A stretch of DNA of 64,000 nucleotides. Origin: Tepidisphaeraceae bacterium (GTDB lineage: Bacteria > Planctomycetota > Phycisphaerae > Tepidisphaerales > Tepidisphaeraceae). Position numbers and translations under genes: made by a program. Under the pieces are notes generated by a model that saw nothing but the letters and a program-made list of their open reading frames with translations, did no database searches and was not told the origin of the DNA. The DNA lies in contig DASYHQ010000050.1 in assembly GCA_035998445.1 (NCBI GenBank), positions 25,647 to 89,646 on the forward strand, given 5' to 3'. Within the stretch, counting starts at the first letter, position 1. Every line of letters starts with the position of its first letter. Positions 23,874 to 33,508 of the stretch are shown here, piece after piece.

Positions 23874-24695
23874 CTACGTCCTGGCGATGATCCACTGGTG
23901 GATATCGTGGAAGACCTTCGCGCGGCCCGACTCGCGCAGCAGCTCGTGGCGCATGCCGGGGTACTCGATCAGCGACTTGTCACCGGCGGCGCAGGCCTGG
24001 AAGAACTGGCGGTTGCCGAGCGGGCTGGCGATCACGTCGTCGGTGCCGATCAACATCTGCAGGGGCAGCGTGAACTGGCCTGCGTCGCGCATCACGCGCG
24101 GCTGGGCGCGCGTCACACCGTGGTACCAGCGCGGCGTCGCCGATCGCAGCAACAGTGGGTCCTGACGAGCGTCGGCGAGCATGTCGGGGTCGTCGGTCAT
24201 CATCTCGGCCTTCAGACCGTTGGCGATGCGGATCGCGGGAATTAGCAGGTTGGCGCCCGCCGCCAAAATGCGCTTGCCGAACGGCACGACGACCGCGCTC
24301 ACCAGGAACGGTGAACAAAGCACCACGCCCCCGACCTGCGCTAGCATCCCGCGCTCGACGGCAGTCGCGGTCACCAGACCGCCGTGGCTGTGCCCCACCA
24401 CAAACTGCGGCACATCACTTGGCACGGTCGCGACGAACGCCTGCAAATCGTCGAGGTATTGGTCCCACGGGCTCACAAACCCACGCCGTCCACCCGACCG
24501 GCCATGGCCTCGGAAGTCGTAGGCGTGCGACTCGATGCCGGCGCCCGCCAGCGATCGCATGAACGGTTCGTAGCGCCCGCTATGGTCACCGTAACCGTGC
24601 AGCACGAGGACGCGCGCGAGCGGACGTTCGACGCGCAGCGCGCGCCGGAACAGCTGCAAGCCGCCAGACGCGAAATGACCTTCCTCGATCGTCAT
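23874..24695 (-). CDS. Alpha/beta hydrolase, monoacylglycerol-lipase-like
   Basis: 273 residues from the ATG at 24695. Motifs: VLVLHGYGDHSGRYEPF, AYDFRGHGRSGGRRGFV, the nucleophile elbow VVGHSHGG (catalytic Ser), LIGTDDVIASP (catalytic Asp) and PGMRHELLRES (catalytic His). This is the serine aminopeptidase/monoglyceride lipase type (Hydrolase_4). The likely substrate is a lysophospholipid or monoacylglycerol. It is a single-gene unit, divergent from the SDR gene at 24867. Confidence 0.92.
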   Translation of the reverse strand: MTIEEGHFASGGLQLFRRALRVERPLARVLVLHGYGDHSGRYEPFMRSLAGAGIESHAYDFRGHGRSGGRRGFVSPWDQYLDDLQAFVATVPSDVPQFVVGHSHGGLVTATAVERGMLAQVGGVVLCSPFLVSAVVVPFGKRILAAGANLLIPAIRIANGLKAEMMTDDPDMLADARQDPLLLRSATPRWYHGVTRAQPRVMRDAGQFTLPLQMLIGTDDVIASPLGNRQFFQACAAGDKSLIEYPGMRHELLRESGRAKVFHDIHQWIIART

Positions 24696-24866
24696 AGGTG
24701 CGACGGCGCAGTCTACACGCGACGGGCATCTCACGAAATCGGCGCTTTCCCTTTCCGCTGCGGCATCCTCGTTGCACACCGCAACTTGGAGTCGATTCGA
24801 TGCCAGTGCGGCACGTCGATTAGGACAAGACTAGGACAAACTGTCGATCTAGCGAGGGAGACTGTC

Positions 24867-25739
24867 GTGGCAAAGAAAAGTTCCAGCCCCAAGAAGACCC
24901 GCCCCAGCCAACACCAATCGCGCCGCCCGGGCCTTGAGGAAGACATGAATCCCGAGCCCGTCGCTGAAATGAAGGACTACAAGGGCAGCGGCAAGTTGGA
25001 AGGAAAGATCGCGCTCATCACCGGTGGTGACAGTGGCATCGGCCGGGCCGTGGCGATCGCGTACGCGAAGGAAGGCGCCGACGTCGCGGTGTCGTATCTG
25101 AACGAGCACGAGGACGCCGAGGAGACCAAACGGCAGGTCGAGGAAGAGGGCCGCCGTTGCATCACCATCCCGGGCGACATTGGCGATGAACAGTTCTGCC
25201 GCGACGTGGTGCAGCAGGTGGTGGATGAGCTTGGTGGCCTCGACATTCTCGTCAACAACGCCGCCGAGCAGCATCCGCAGCAGGACGTCACGAAGATCAG
25301 CGCCTATCAGCTTGAGCGCACGTTCCGCACGAACATCTTCGCGCAGTTCTTCTTCGTGAAGGCCGCCATGCCGCACCTGAAGAAGGGATCGGCGATCATC
25401 AACACGACGTCGGTCACCGCGTACCGCGGCAGCGCGCAGCTGGTCGACTACGCGTCGACGAAGGGCGCAATTGTCGCGTTTACGCGGTCGCTGTCCGAAT
25501 CGCTGATCAAGCAAGGCATTCGCGTGAACGGCGTGGCCCCCGGGCCGGTCTGGACGCCATTGATCCCCTCGACGTTCCCACCCGAAAAGGTCGAAACGTT
25601 CGGCGGCGACGTGCCGATGAAGCGCCCCGGTGAGCCGGCCGAGATCGCGCCCTGCTACGTCTTCCTGGCCTCGTCCGACTCGTCGTACATGACCGGCCAG
25701 ATCCTTCACCCCAACGGCGGCGAAGTGGTGAACGCGTAA
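24867..25739 (+). CDS. SDR family oxidoreductase (YdaD/general stress protein 39 type)
   Basis: 290 residues from a GTG with GAGGGAG at 24854-24860. A basic N-terminal extension (MAKKSSSPKKTRPSQHQSRR) precedes the Rossmann domain: ALITGGDSGIGRAVAIAYA binds NAD(P), ILVNNAAEQHP follows, INTTSV holds the Ser and YASTKGA the catalytic Tyr-Lys. RVNGVAPGPVWTPLIPSTF and YMTGQILHPNGGEVVNA are typical of the stress-associated branch. Substrate unknown. The next two genes run the same way with short gaps. Confidence 0.93.
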   Translation: MAKKSSSPKKTRPSQHQSRRPGLEEDMNPEPVAEMKDYKGSGKLEGKIALITGGDSGIGRAVAIAYAKEGADVAVSYLNEHEDAEETKRQVEEEGRRCITIPGDIGDEQFCRDVVQQVVDELGGLDILVNNAAEQHPQQDVTKISAYQLERTFRTNIFAQFFFVKAAMPHLKKGSAIINTTSVTAYRGSAQLVDYASTKGAIVAFTRSLSESLIKQGIRVNGVAPGPVWTPLIPSTFPPEKVETFGGDVPMKRPGEPAEIAPCYVFLASSDSSYMTGQILHPNGGEVVNA

Positions 25740-25774
25740 GAAAGTTTCGGTTGCAACACGTTTGGAGGTCGATC

Positions 25775-27064
25775 ATGTACCGTCGAAGTCGAGCCATCGC
25801 GATCCCCGCCAAGCGGGACTGGCGTTACTGGGCCACCGCTATCCTCGCAGGGCTCTTCGGCGCCGGTTGTGCGACCGACACCCCGCAGGTGACGCGTATT
25901 GAAACGCCCGCGCCCGCCAAGGCGCTGAACGTGAACCTGACCGAATCGCCCGCCGATTACAGCAGCATTCCGGCGACGGGCAACCTTGAGGTGGTCGCGC
26001 TGTTCGAGGCCGGCCCCATGCCTACGGGGGTCGCCGTGTCGGAAGGCGGGCGCATCTTCGTCTGCTTCCCGCGCTGGGGCGACCCGGTGGAGTTCACGGT
26101 GGGCGAGATCGTCGATGGGCAGATCAAGCCTTACCCCAGCCTGGAATACAACAAGCGGCAGACCGAGTTTCCTGGCACCACGCTCGTGTCGGTGCAAAGC
26201 GTGGTGGTCGACGCGACCGGCAAGCGCCTGTGGCTGTTGGACACCGGCAGCATCAACTTCCAGCCGCGCGAGAAGCACGGGGCGAAGTTGATCGGAATCG
26301 ATCTGGACACGAACCGCGTCGTGAAGGAGATCGTGTTCGAGGAATCGGTCGCGCTGCGCACCAGCTACCTGAACGACGTGCGCATCGACCTGACGCGCGG
26401 CCGCCAGGGCACGGCGTACATCACTGACTCCAGTGGTGCCGGCAACAACGCGATCCTCGTCGTCGACCTCGCCACCGGCAACACGATGCGCCGACTTGAC
26501 CGGCACCCCAGCACGCTGGCCAACGAACAGTTCGTGCCGCGCGTCGAGGGCAAGCCGTTGATGGCGAGGGTACCCGGCCAGCCGGAGGCGTACGTCACCA
26601 TTGGCGCCGATGGCATCGCGATTTCGCCCGATGGTGAGACGCTGTACTACTGCGCACTCGCATCGCGCGAGTGGTACGCCGTTTCCACCGACGTTCTTGC
26701 CGATCCGAAGGCGTCGGCGGCTCAAGTGTCGGCCGCGGTTCGCGAGATGCCCGTGCGCGACTTCGCTTCGGACGGGCTTGAGACGGACGCTTGGGGCCGT
26801 GTGTACCTGACGGACTACGAGAACAACGCGATCCGCCGATATACTCCCGGCAGCCCGGTGTTTGAGGTGATCGCCTCCAGTCCACGGCTGATCTGGCCCG
26901 ACACGCTGGCGGTCGCCGGCGACGGCGGCGGGACCGGCTACGTCTACGTGATCGCCAATCAGTTGAATCGCCAGCCGAACTACCAGAACGGCAAGGACCA
27001 ACGCGATCGGCCGTTCGTGTTGTTCCGCCAGGCGATCAACGCAGGACCAATTCGCGTTCAATAA
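25775..27064 (+). CDS. Major royal jelly/Yellow-family beta-propeller lipoprotein
   Basis: 429 residues from an ATG with TTGGAGG upstream. The N-terminus has a lipoprotein-like leader ending AGLFGAGC. The body has the MRJP/Yellow pattern: GVAVSEGGRIFVCFPRWGD, PSLEYNKRQTEFPGT, VVDATGKRLWLLDTG, SYLNDVRIDL, AYITDSSG, GADGIAISPDGETLYYC and RVYLTDYENNAI. Bacterial members are often annotated as L-dopachrome tautomerase-related or gluconolactonase-like, with no firm function. It sits between an SDR and topoisomerase IB genes. Confidence 0.87.
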   Translation: MYRRSRAIAIPAKRDWRYWATAILAGLFGAGCATDTPQVTRIETPAPAKALNVNLTESPADYSSIPATGNLEVVALFEAGPMPTGVAVSEGGRIFVCFPRWGDPVEFTVGEIVDGQIKPYPSLEYNKRQTEFPGTTLVSVQSVVVDATGKRLWLLDTGSINFQPREKHGAKLIGIDLDTNRVVKEIVFEESVALRTSYLNDVRIDLTRGRQGTAYITDSSGAGNNAILVVDLATGNTMRRLDRHPSTLANEQFVPRVEGKPLMARVPGQPEAYVTIGADGIAISPDGETLYYCALASREWYAVSTDVLADPKASAAQVSAAVREMPVRDFASDGLETDAWGRVYLTDYENNAIRRYTPGSPVFEVIASSPRLIWPDTLAVAGDGGGTGYVYVIANQLNRQPNYQNGKDQRDRPFVLFRQAINAGPIRVQ

Positions 27065-27071
27065 TTTCTCT

Positions 27072-28166
27072 ATGAGCGCCGACATTCAAGATCCGGTCGT
27101 CTCGGCACGCCAGGCAGGCTTACGCTATTGGCAGGCCGAGGTGACCGGCATTCGCCGGATGAAGGTCGGCGGCAGCTTCCGCTACGTGACGGTGGCCGGC
27201 AAGAAGGTGTCGGCCGACGATCTGGCGCGCATCAAGTCGCTGGTGATCCCACCGGCGTGGCAGCGCGTCAGCATCTGCCCGTATGAGAACGGTCACATCC
27301 AAGCCATCGGCTACGACGCGCGCGGCCGCAAGCAGTACCGCTACCACCCCAAGTGGCGCGAGGCGCGCGACGAGAACAAATACGAACGTCTGATCGATTT
27401 CGTCCGCGTGCTGCCGAAACTCCGTCGATCGGTCGATCGACACCTGCGCCTGCCCGGCATGCCGCGCGAGAAAGTGCTGGCCGCGGTGGTAAAATTGCTC
27501 GAAACAACCTTAATTAGGGTCGGAAACGACCAATATGCGAAGGAAAACAAGTCGTACGGCCTCACCACCCTGCGCAACCATCACGTGAAAGTAACGGCCG
27601 ACCAATCGCGCTTCCGCTTTCGCGGCAAGAGCGGGGTCGACCATGCGATCGACCTGCAGGACAAGCGCCTCGCCAAAATCATCCGCCGATGCCAGGAACT
27701 GCCCGGCGAGGAACTGTTCGCGTACGAGGACGAGAACGGCGTTGCCCACGATGTCGGCTCGGCCGACGTGAACGGGTACCTGCAGGAGATCACCGGCCAA
27801 CCCTTCACCGCCAAGGACTTCCGCACCTGGGCCGGCACCGTGCTGGCAGCCACGGCATTGAAGGCGTTCGAAGCGGTCGACACCGACGCCGGTCGAAAGA
27901 AGAACGTGGTGGCTGCCATCGAATCGGTCGCGAAACGCCTGGGTAACACGAAGGCCGTCTGCCGTAAGTGCTACGTGCATCCGGTCGTCATCAACAGCTA
28001 CCTGGAAGGCTCGCTGGCCGAGTCGCTATCCAACAAAGCGTCGGCGGAGATCACCAAAGGCCTCAAGAACCTCCCCGCCGATGAGGCCGCCGTGCTGGTG
28101 CTGTTGCAGAAGCGACTGAAGGCCGCCACGAAGCGCCCGTCGAAGAAGCTTCGCCCGGCAGCGTGA
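27072..28166 (+). CDS. DNA topoisomerase IB (poxvirus-like)
   Basis: 364 residues starting 8 bp after the previous gene. It relaxes supercoils through a 3'-phosphotyrosyl intermediate. Signature segments: IKSLVIPPAWQRVSICPYE, IQAIGYDARGRKQYRYHP, the catalytic RVGNDQYAKENKSYGLTTLR, FRFRGKSG with the catalytic Lys, FTAKDFRTWAGT, and the nucleophile Tyr301 in CRKCYVHPVV. Length and motif order match the small bacterial enzymes related to vaccinia topoisomerase. The C-terminus is Lys-rich. Confidence 0.95.
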   Translation: MSADIQDPVVSARQAGLRYWQAEVTGIRRMKVGGSFRYVTVAGKKVSADDLARIKSLVIPPAWQRVSICPYENGHIQAIGYDARGRKQYRYHPKWREARDENKYERLIDFVRVLPKLRRSVDRHLRLPGMPREKVLAAVVKLLETTLIRVGNDQYAKENKSYGLTTLRNHHVKVTADQSRFRFRGKSGVDHAIDLQDKRLAKIIRRCQELPGEELFAYEDENGVAHDVGSADVNGYLQEITGQPFTAKDFRTWAGTVLAATALKAFEAVDTDAGRKKNVVAAIESVAKRLGNTKAVCRKCYVHPVVINSYLEGSLAESLSNKASAEITKGLKNLPADEAAVLVLLQKRLKAATKRPSKKLRPAA

Positions 28167-28199
28167 TGTGACGGCATCCATTGCTCCAGCTTCGCCAAC

Positions 28200-28304
28200 T
28201 GTCATCCCGATGGGAGGCTTGCCGACCTGACCCATCTCCCACGGCCGAGAACCGTCCGTGGTTCGAGATCCCTCAGGTCGCCTTCGGCTCCCATCGGGAT
28301 GACA
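28200..28304. repeat. 105-bp palindromic element, copy 3
   Basis: TGTCATCCCGATGGGAGGC to GCTCCCATCGGGATGACA with inner GACCTGA/TCAGGTC arms. It lies just after topoisomerase IB and before the DUF4159 gene. TATAAC at 28382 may be the -10 box of the latter. Confidence 0.9.
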
Positions 28305-28420
28305 ACTTGTGGCCGCCGATCGCTCTTTCACCAATCATCTTTCCCCCGGCCCCTCCGGCAACTTTTCGCCCCTTCCGGTGGTATAACCTTGTGAAGACCT
28401 TCGCCCCGGGAGCGTCCACT

Positions 28421-29947
28421 ATGTCCACGCCCATCTCGCGCTACATTCTCGCCGGATCGCTCGCCATCGCCGTGCTGGCGGGCAACTCGCCCGCCGTCGC
28501 GCAGGACTTCGTCAACCCCAAGGCCAATATCCCACCCAAGGCCAAGCCGCAGCGCCGCAACGCCGGTGAAGGCTTCCCACCGCTACCATTGCCGGCGACG
28601 CCGTTGCGCCGCAGCGAGAAGAAGCGAGAACCGTCGCCACCGGCGCTCGTCGGCAACGTCACCTTCAGCGACGCCACCGCGAAGAAGGCGGGCCTCGATT
28701 GGCAGACGACGGTCATCGATATCGAGAAGTGGGTCGAGTTCACCAACAGCCAGCTGGGTCAGAAGTATCGTTTCGTCGGCACCGATTTCGGCAAATTCAG
28801 CTACGACCCCGCCGAGCTGCCGATCCTGTACTTCACCGGCTGGAAGCCGCTGCCGAAGTTTGACGACGACACGATCGCGCGCCTCCGCCAGTACGTGATG
28901 GACGGCGGCACTTGGGTCGTCCACAGCAACTGTGGCCGACCCGAATTCAACGACAGCTTCCGCCGGGAGATCGCCCGCATCTTCCCCGATCGCCAGCTGG
29001 CGCCCATCCCGGCCGACCATCCGATCTATTCCAGCTTCTACTCCGTCAGCCAGATGCGCGTGCGCAAGAACGCCGAGCCGTGGAAGACCGTGCCGACGTC
29101 GCTCGGGTTGCTGGAGACGATCAACATTGGCACGCGCGCCGCGGTCATCTTTTCGCCGATCGATCTGTCGACCGGCTGGAACGCCGACGCGAACCCGATT
29201 GAAGGCGGCGTGCTCTACGCGCAGGACGACGCGCTAAAGCTCGGCAGCAACATCGTCACCTACTGCTTAGCCGAGTTTCAGTACGGCCGATTTTTCAGCC
29301 ATCAGAAGGTCTACCATCAGGCGACCGACGCCACGCGCGACCAGCTCGTGCTCGGGCAGATCGTGCACAACGGCGACTGGGACCCCCTGCCCCACGGCCT
29401 GCCGAATTTACTGAAGACGATGGACACGAGCACGACCCTCAACGTGCAGTTCAAGCGTGTGCCCGTCGACCCCGACGAGACCGACATCTTCGCGTTCCCC
29501 GTCCTGTTCATGACCGGCCAGCGCGACTTCCGCTTCAGCGACACCGCCCGCAAAAAGCTCCGCGGCTACCTCGACAACGGCGGCACGCTGCTGGTCGACA
29601 ACGCAGTCGGTGGCAGCCAGTTCGACGAAGCCTTCCGCCGCGAGATCGCCGCGATGTATCCCGACAAGAAGCTCGCCCCCCTACCGGCCGACCACCCGCT
29701 GTTCACGTTCGTGAACGACGCCCAGAACGTCCGCCTCACCCCCCTTGCGGCCAGCGAACGGGGTGGCGGCGTGACGCCCCCGCAACTGGAAGCCATCGAG
29801 GTCGACGGCTCCCTGCCGGTCATCTACTCGCCCCTCAGCATGGCCGCGGGCTGGGAGCAGCTGCCGCGGGCGTACAACAAGGGGTATTCGGATGCGGACG
29901 CGCTAAAGCTGGGGGTGAATTTGCTGATGTACGTGGTGAGCCACTGA
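28421..29947 (+). CDS. Secreted protein with two tandem DUF4159 domains
   Basis: 508 residues from the ATG at 28421. Signal peptide MSTPISRYILAGSLAIAVLA and onward to AQD. Two related domains follow. The first has LPILYFTGWKPLPKFDDDTI, GGTWVVHSNCGRPEFNDSFR and IFPDRQLAPIPADHPIYSSF. The second has FPVLFMTGQRDFRFSDTARK, GGTLLVDNAVGGSQFDEAFR and MYPDKKLAPLPADHPLFTFV. Each also has a VIFSP/VIYSPxxxxxGW and DALKLGxN element, so the protein arose by duplication or fusion. DUF4159 resembles a glutamine-amidotransferase-like fold without the catalytic triad. Function unknown. Confidence 0.9.
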   Translation: MSTPISRYILAGSLAIAVLAGNSPAVAQDFVNPKANIPPKAKPQRRNAGEGFPPLPLPATPLRRSEKKREPSPPALVGNVTFSDATAKKAGLDWQTTVIDIEKWVEFTNSQLGQKYRFVGTDFGKFSYDPAELPILYFTGWKPLPKFDDDTIARLRQYVMDGGTWVVHSNCGRPEFNDSFRREIARIFPDRQLAPIPADHPIYSSFYSVSQMRVRKNAEPWKTVPTSLGLLETINIGTRAAVIFSPIDLSTGWNADANPIEGGVLYAQDDALKLGSNIVTYCLAEFQYGRFFSHQKVYHQATDATRDQLVLGQIVHNGDWDPLPHGLPNLLKTMDTSTTLNVQFKRVPVDPDETDIFAFPVLFMTGQRDFRFSDTARKKLRGYLDNGGTLLVDNAVGGSQFDEAFRREIAAMYPDKKLAPLPADHPLFTFVNDAQNVRLTPLAASERGGGVTPPQLEAIEVDGSLPVIYSPLSMAAGWEQLPRAYNKGYSDADALKLGVNLLMYVVSH

Positions 29948-29982
29948 GTCAATCTGCGACAACGCTTACGGGCGGCCGAGAC

Positions 29983-30300
29983 ATGGAAATGCTTCTGCTG
30001 ATAGTGCCATTGGCGATATGTATCGCCAACTGGTGCTACCCATGGAATTCGCTTGCGACGCCTCGCGGAATCATCGCGTTGCAGTTGCCATGGCTGGCAA
30101 TTCCCGTCTGCGTCCTATACGAAATCCTGATGCGGCGGTCGTACAACATCCGCGTTGATCTTGTAATCCTTGGACCGCTAGCCGTTCTGGTCGCATTGGT
30201 CACGCTTGTACTTTACATCGTCCGCATGACACGGATCGTCCGCTGCCGTCGCGAGCTAAATCGTGGGCGAGGATTCGATGTGGTGAAGCCCAAGAACTAG
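29983..30300 (+). CDS. Hypothetical membrane protein, 105 aa
   Basis: Three hydrophobic segments (MLLLIVPLAICIANW, IIALQLPWLAIPVCVLYEIL, LVILGPLAVLVALVTLVLYIV) then a basic tail. Coding quality is lower than that of its neighbours and there is no clear ribosome-binding site. No family recognised. It begins a stretch of three small genes between the DUF4159 and MoxR genes. Confidence 0.5.
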   Translation: MEMLLLIVPLAICIANWCYPWNSLATPRGIIALQLPWLAIPVCVLYEILMRRSYNIRVDLVILGPLAVLVALVTLVLYIVRMTRIVRCRRELNRGRGFDVVKPKN

Positions 30301-30408
30301 AACCCGCGCACCGTTCGTATTCAATGGCGACCCAGGTGGCGCTAACCTCCGATACGCACTCGGAAACGGCGTGCCGGCCTGATAAGATTGTCGAAACGGA
30401 GTGAGTCC

Positions 30409-30633
30409 ATGAACAATACGACGACGTTCGATGAAGTGCTGGACGCGATCGAGCATCTGCCGGTTGAACAGCAAGCCGACCTGGTAGACGTAGTTCGTCG
30501 TCGGCTGGTCGACCGTGGCCGACAGCGCATCGTCGCCGACGCCAAGGCGGCGCGCGCCGAGCTTGCCGCGGGCCAGACGCAGCCGACCTCCCTCGACGAT
30601 CTTCGCTGGAGGTTTGATCGGCTCACATGCTAG
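30409..30633 (+). CDS. Antitoxin-like small protein (addiction-module type), no toxin beside it
   Basis: 74 residues. FDEVLDAIEHLPVEQQADLV followed by RRRLVDRGRQRIVADAKAAR is the pattern I know from small antitoxin-like proteins usually paired with RelE/plasmid-stabilisation toxins. GGAG at 30398-30401 precedes the ATG. The gene overlaps the next start by 7 bp, as such modules do, but the next product is a two-helix membrane protein rather than a RelE-fold toxin. Function is inferred and the pairing is atypical. Confidence 0.7.
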   Translation: MNNTTTFDEVLDAIEHLPVEQQADLVDVVRRRLVDRGRQRIVADAKAARAELAAGQTQPTSLDDLRWRFDRLTC

Positions 30634-30881
30634 TCCGTTTCGCCATGTATCTTCCGCCTCTGGCGCTACTGTTGATAGCAAGGGTTCTTCCCGATCGGTG
30701 GCGTAGCGGCCGCACGGAAATGGATGTCCGCGATGTGCTCATCAACATCGCGGTTTGGTGGTCCCTCGGGATCGTTGCTTGGCTCATCTATCGCTTACTC
30801 CGGTTGCTGTCCGATGTACCGGCAACACCGGTTTGCGGATTTGAGGTGGTGCCGCAGCATGATGACGAGAAGCCACGATAG
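30627..30881 (+). CDS. Hypothetical membrane protein, 84 aa, overlapping the antitoxin-like gene
   Basis: Two hydrophobic segments (MYLPPLALLLIARVLP and VLINIAVWWSLGIVAWLIYR) with a polar C-terminus. Its ATG overlaps the end of the previous gene (ATGCTAG), suggesting coupled translation. It is unlike known toxins of the expected module. A small hydrophobic membrane toxin is conceivable but unsupported. Confidence 0.5.
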   Translation: MLVRFAMYLPPLALLLIARVLPDRWRSGRTEMDVRDVLINIAVWWSLGIVAWLIYRLLRLLSDVPATPVCGFEVVPQHDDEKPR

Positions 30882-31015
30882 ATCGTCCCTCACGCTGCGG
30901 CCGACGACGTAATACGTGGGTTGTTGCCTTGCGATTCAACCCTGAGCTAGCCGGCGCGGTATAACCGTTGGGCTGACGTTTTCGTCCGCCACCATCTGCT
31001 AACCGGGAGCCGCGC

Positions 31016-32068
<1,053 letters not shown>

Positions 32069-32318
32069 CGCTCAATCGCTGTGAAGCGCGGCGAGATGGG
32101 ATGAGGCGGGACCCATAAAATCGCCAGTTGCGCTCGCTATTGGTACAACCGGTTCAGGCCGGCGGTGCGGCACCTCTTTTGCTTTTCAGAAGTTCGTGTT
32201 CGCGTTGACAGACCGCAGGTCGGTGTCATAATTCGATCAGCGTAACCAACGCACTCCGCGGCTAACGATTCTTACATCGGTGGCCGATCCGCAGGCCGCC
32301 TTGAGAAAGGCAATTGCC

Positions 32319-32753
32319 ATGGCCGGTTCGCAGTTCGCAACACCTCCTCGCGTCGCCCCATCGCGTCCGACCCGTCGTTTCACGCTAGACGAAGCGAACA
32401 AGACGTTGCCGCTGGTCCAGCGCATCGTCGGTGACATCGTCCGCGTGAACGCCGAGGCCACCGCGTTGAAGGATCATCTCGATTCGCTGCGCGACAACGC
32501 CGAGATCACCCGTGCCAATAAGGAGCTCGACAGCCGCGTGGCGCGCCTGGCCGAACTGGTCAGCGAGCTGAGCGACGTCGGTGCCGAGCTGAAGGACTAC
32601 CGCACGGGCCTGATCGACTTCATGGGCCGCCACGAGGGCCATGATGTTTACCTCTGCTGGAAGCTGGGCGAGGAGAAGATCGCCTTCTGGCACGAGCTAG
32701 CCGCCGGCTTCGCCGGGCGACGGCCGGTGAGCCAGTTGAAGGAAACCGAATAA
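32319..32753 (+). CDS. DUF2203-family protein
   Basis: 144 residues from the ATG at 32319 with GAGAAAGG 8 nt upstream; a GTG at 32280 is less likely. RFTLDEANKTLPLVQRIVGD opens the domain. A helical region with AELVSELSDVGAELKDYRTG follows, then LIDFMGRHEGHDVYLCWKLG and KIAFWHELAAGFAGRRP, all typical of DUF2203. Family members are small helical proteins of unknown function. A terminator hairpin follows. Confidence 0.9.
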   Translation: MAGSQFATPPRVAPSRPTRRFTLDEANKTLPLVQRIVGDIVRVNAEATALKDHLDSLRDNAEITRANKELDSRVARLAELVSELSDVGAELKDYRTGLIDFMGRHEGHDVYLCWKLGEEKIAFWHELAAGFAGRRPVSQLKETE

Positions 32754-32776
32754 ACGCGGGTAAGCGTGGAAGATCA

Positions 32777-32826
32777 AAGCGGTGCATCGACTGGCGATTC
32801 TGCCGGTTGATGCACCGCTTCTTCTT
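32777..32826 (+). terminator. Terminator hairpin after the DUF2203 gene
   Basis: AAGCGGTGCATC and GATGCACCGCTT make a perfect 12-bp stem with a 20-nt loop, followed by CTTCTT. Confidence 0.75.
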
Positions 32827-32849
32827 ATGCCCCGCCCGCGACCGACGCC

Positions 32850-33220
32850 TTCTGTAGGACAGGCATTCCTGCCTGTCTCTCCCCCCGCTCTCCCCCCGTA
32901 TTCATTCTTCGGTCTTCTATTGCACAGGAATTCTTGCCTGTGTCTCTTCTGCCATTGCCTTCTGCAGGGACGGACATTCTTGCCCGGACCTGCACTGCAA
33001 AAAAATGGCCGGTTGTCGAGCCGTCATCCTGAGGTACTCCGAAGGATCTCCCCCCGTATTGCGTTGCGAAGAGATCCTTCGGTGTACCTCAGGATGACGA
33101 TTGCTCCGTCAAATGCATAAGTCCGTTCTTGCCTGTCTCTCTGTCGCTTGTCGAAACAGGGAGCCACGAAGGCACAGAGGCACGAAGGAGGACACGAAGG
33201 AAACGAGAGGTGTTGCGCCA
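32850..33220. repeat. Gene-free stretch with several dispersed repeat types
   Basis: The 755 bases from 32754 to 33508 contain no convincing gene. They hold degenerate copies of a GACAGGCATTCCTGCCTGTC-like palindrome (about 32860, 32920, 32970 and 33125). There is also a palindrome at 33022-33099, listed separately, and a GCACGAAGG-type run at 33165-33210. From 33220 to 33508 I see nothing recognisable apart from TGGTGCAMAATGGTGCA repeats near 33325-33354. Confidence 0.7.
33022..33099. repeat. 78-bp palindrome (CGTCATCCTGAGGTAC family), copy 1
   Basis: CGTCATCCTGAGGTACTCCG and its partner CCTCAGGATGACG enclose GAAGGATCTC/GAGATCCTTC arms. The interior CCCCCGTATT reappears in opposite orientation in the copy at 39811-39892. 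Confidence 0.88.
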
Positions 33221-33508
33221 GATCTGCTTGGACTGCGCAGCGCGTCCGTAGAAATGGATAGTGTGTTCTTTGACAACTGAAGACCAGCCTCACCGTGCCT
33301 CGCCAGCCCCGCCGCCTGCATCAGATGGTGCACAATGGTGCAAAATGGTGCACGGATTCGCCTTTTCATTTACCCAAACCGCCGTCGACCTGAACGTGGG
33401 TTCGATACGGGTTGCGCGCGAGGATGGCGAGAAGCAGCGCAGAGGAAACTGCCTTCGCGACAGGGTCGCGAAGGCTGTACTGCTAATCGGATGGAATGCG
33501 AGCCAAGG

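Noticed and set aside
25706..27085. 459-codon minus-strand open frame opposite the royal-jelly-type gene
   Set aside because: Antisense shadow: the plus-strand frame has a lipoprotein leader, a Shine-Dalgarno site and family motifs.
27072..28166. Integron or phage integrase (tyrosine recombinase) encoded by the gene with an active-site Tyr
   Set aside because: The motifs and small size are those of poxvirus-like topoisomerase IB. It is also 15 kb from the attC-like site.
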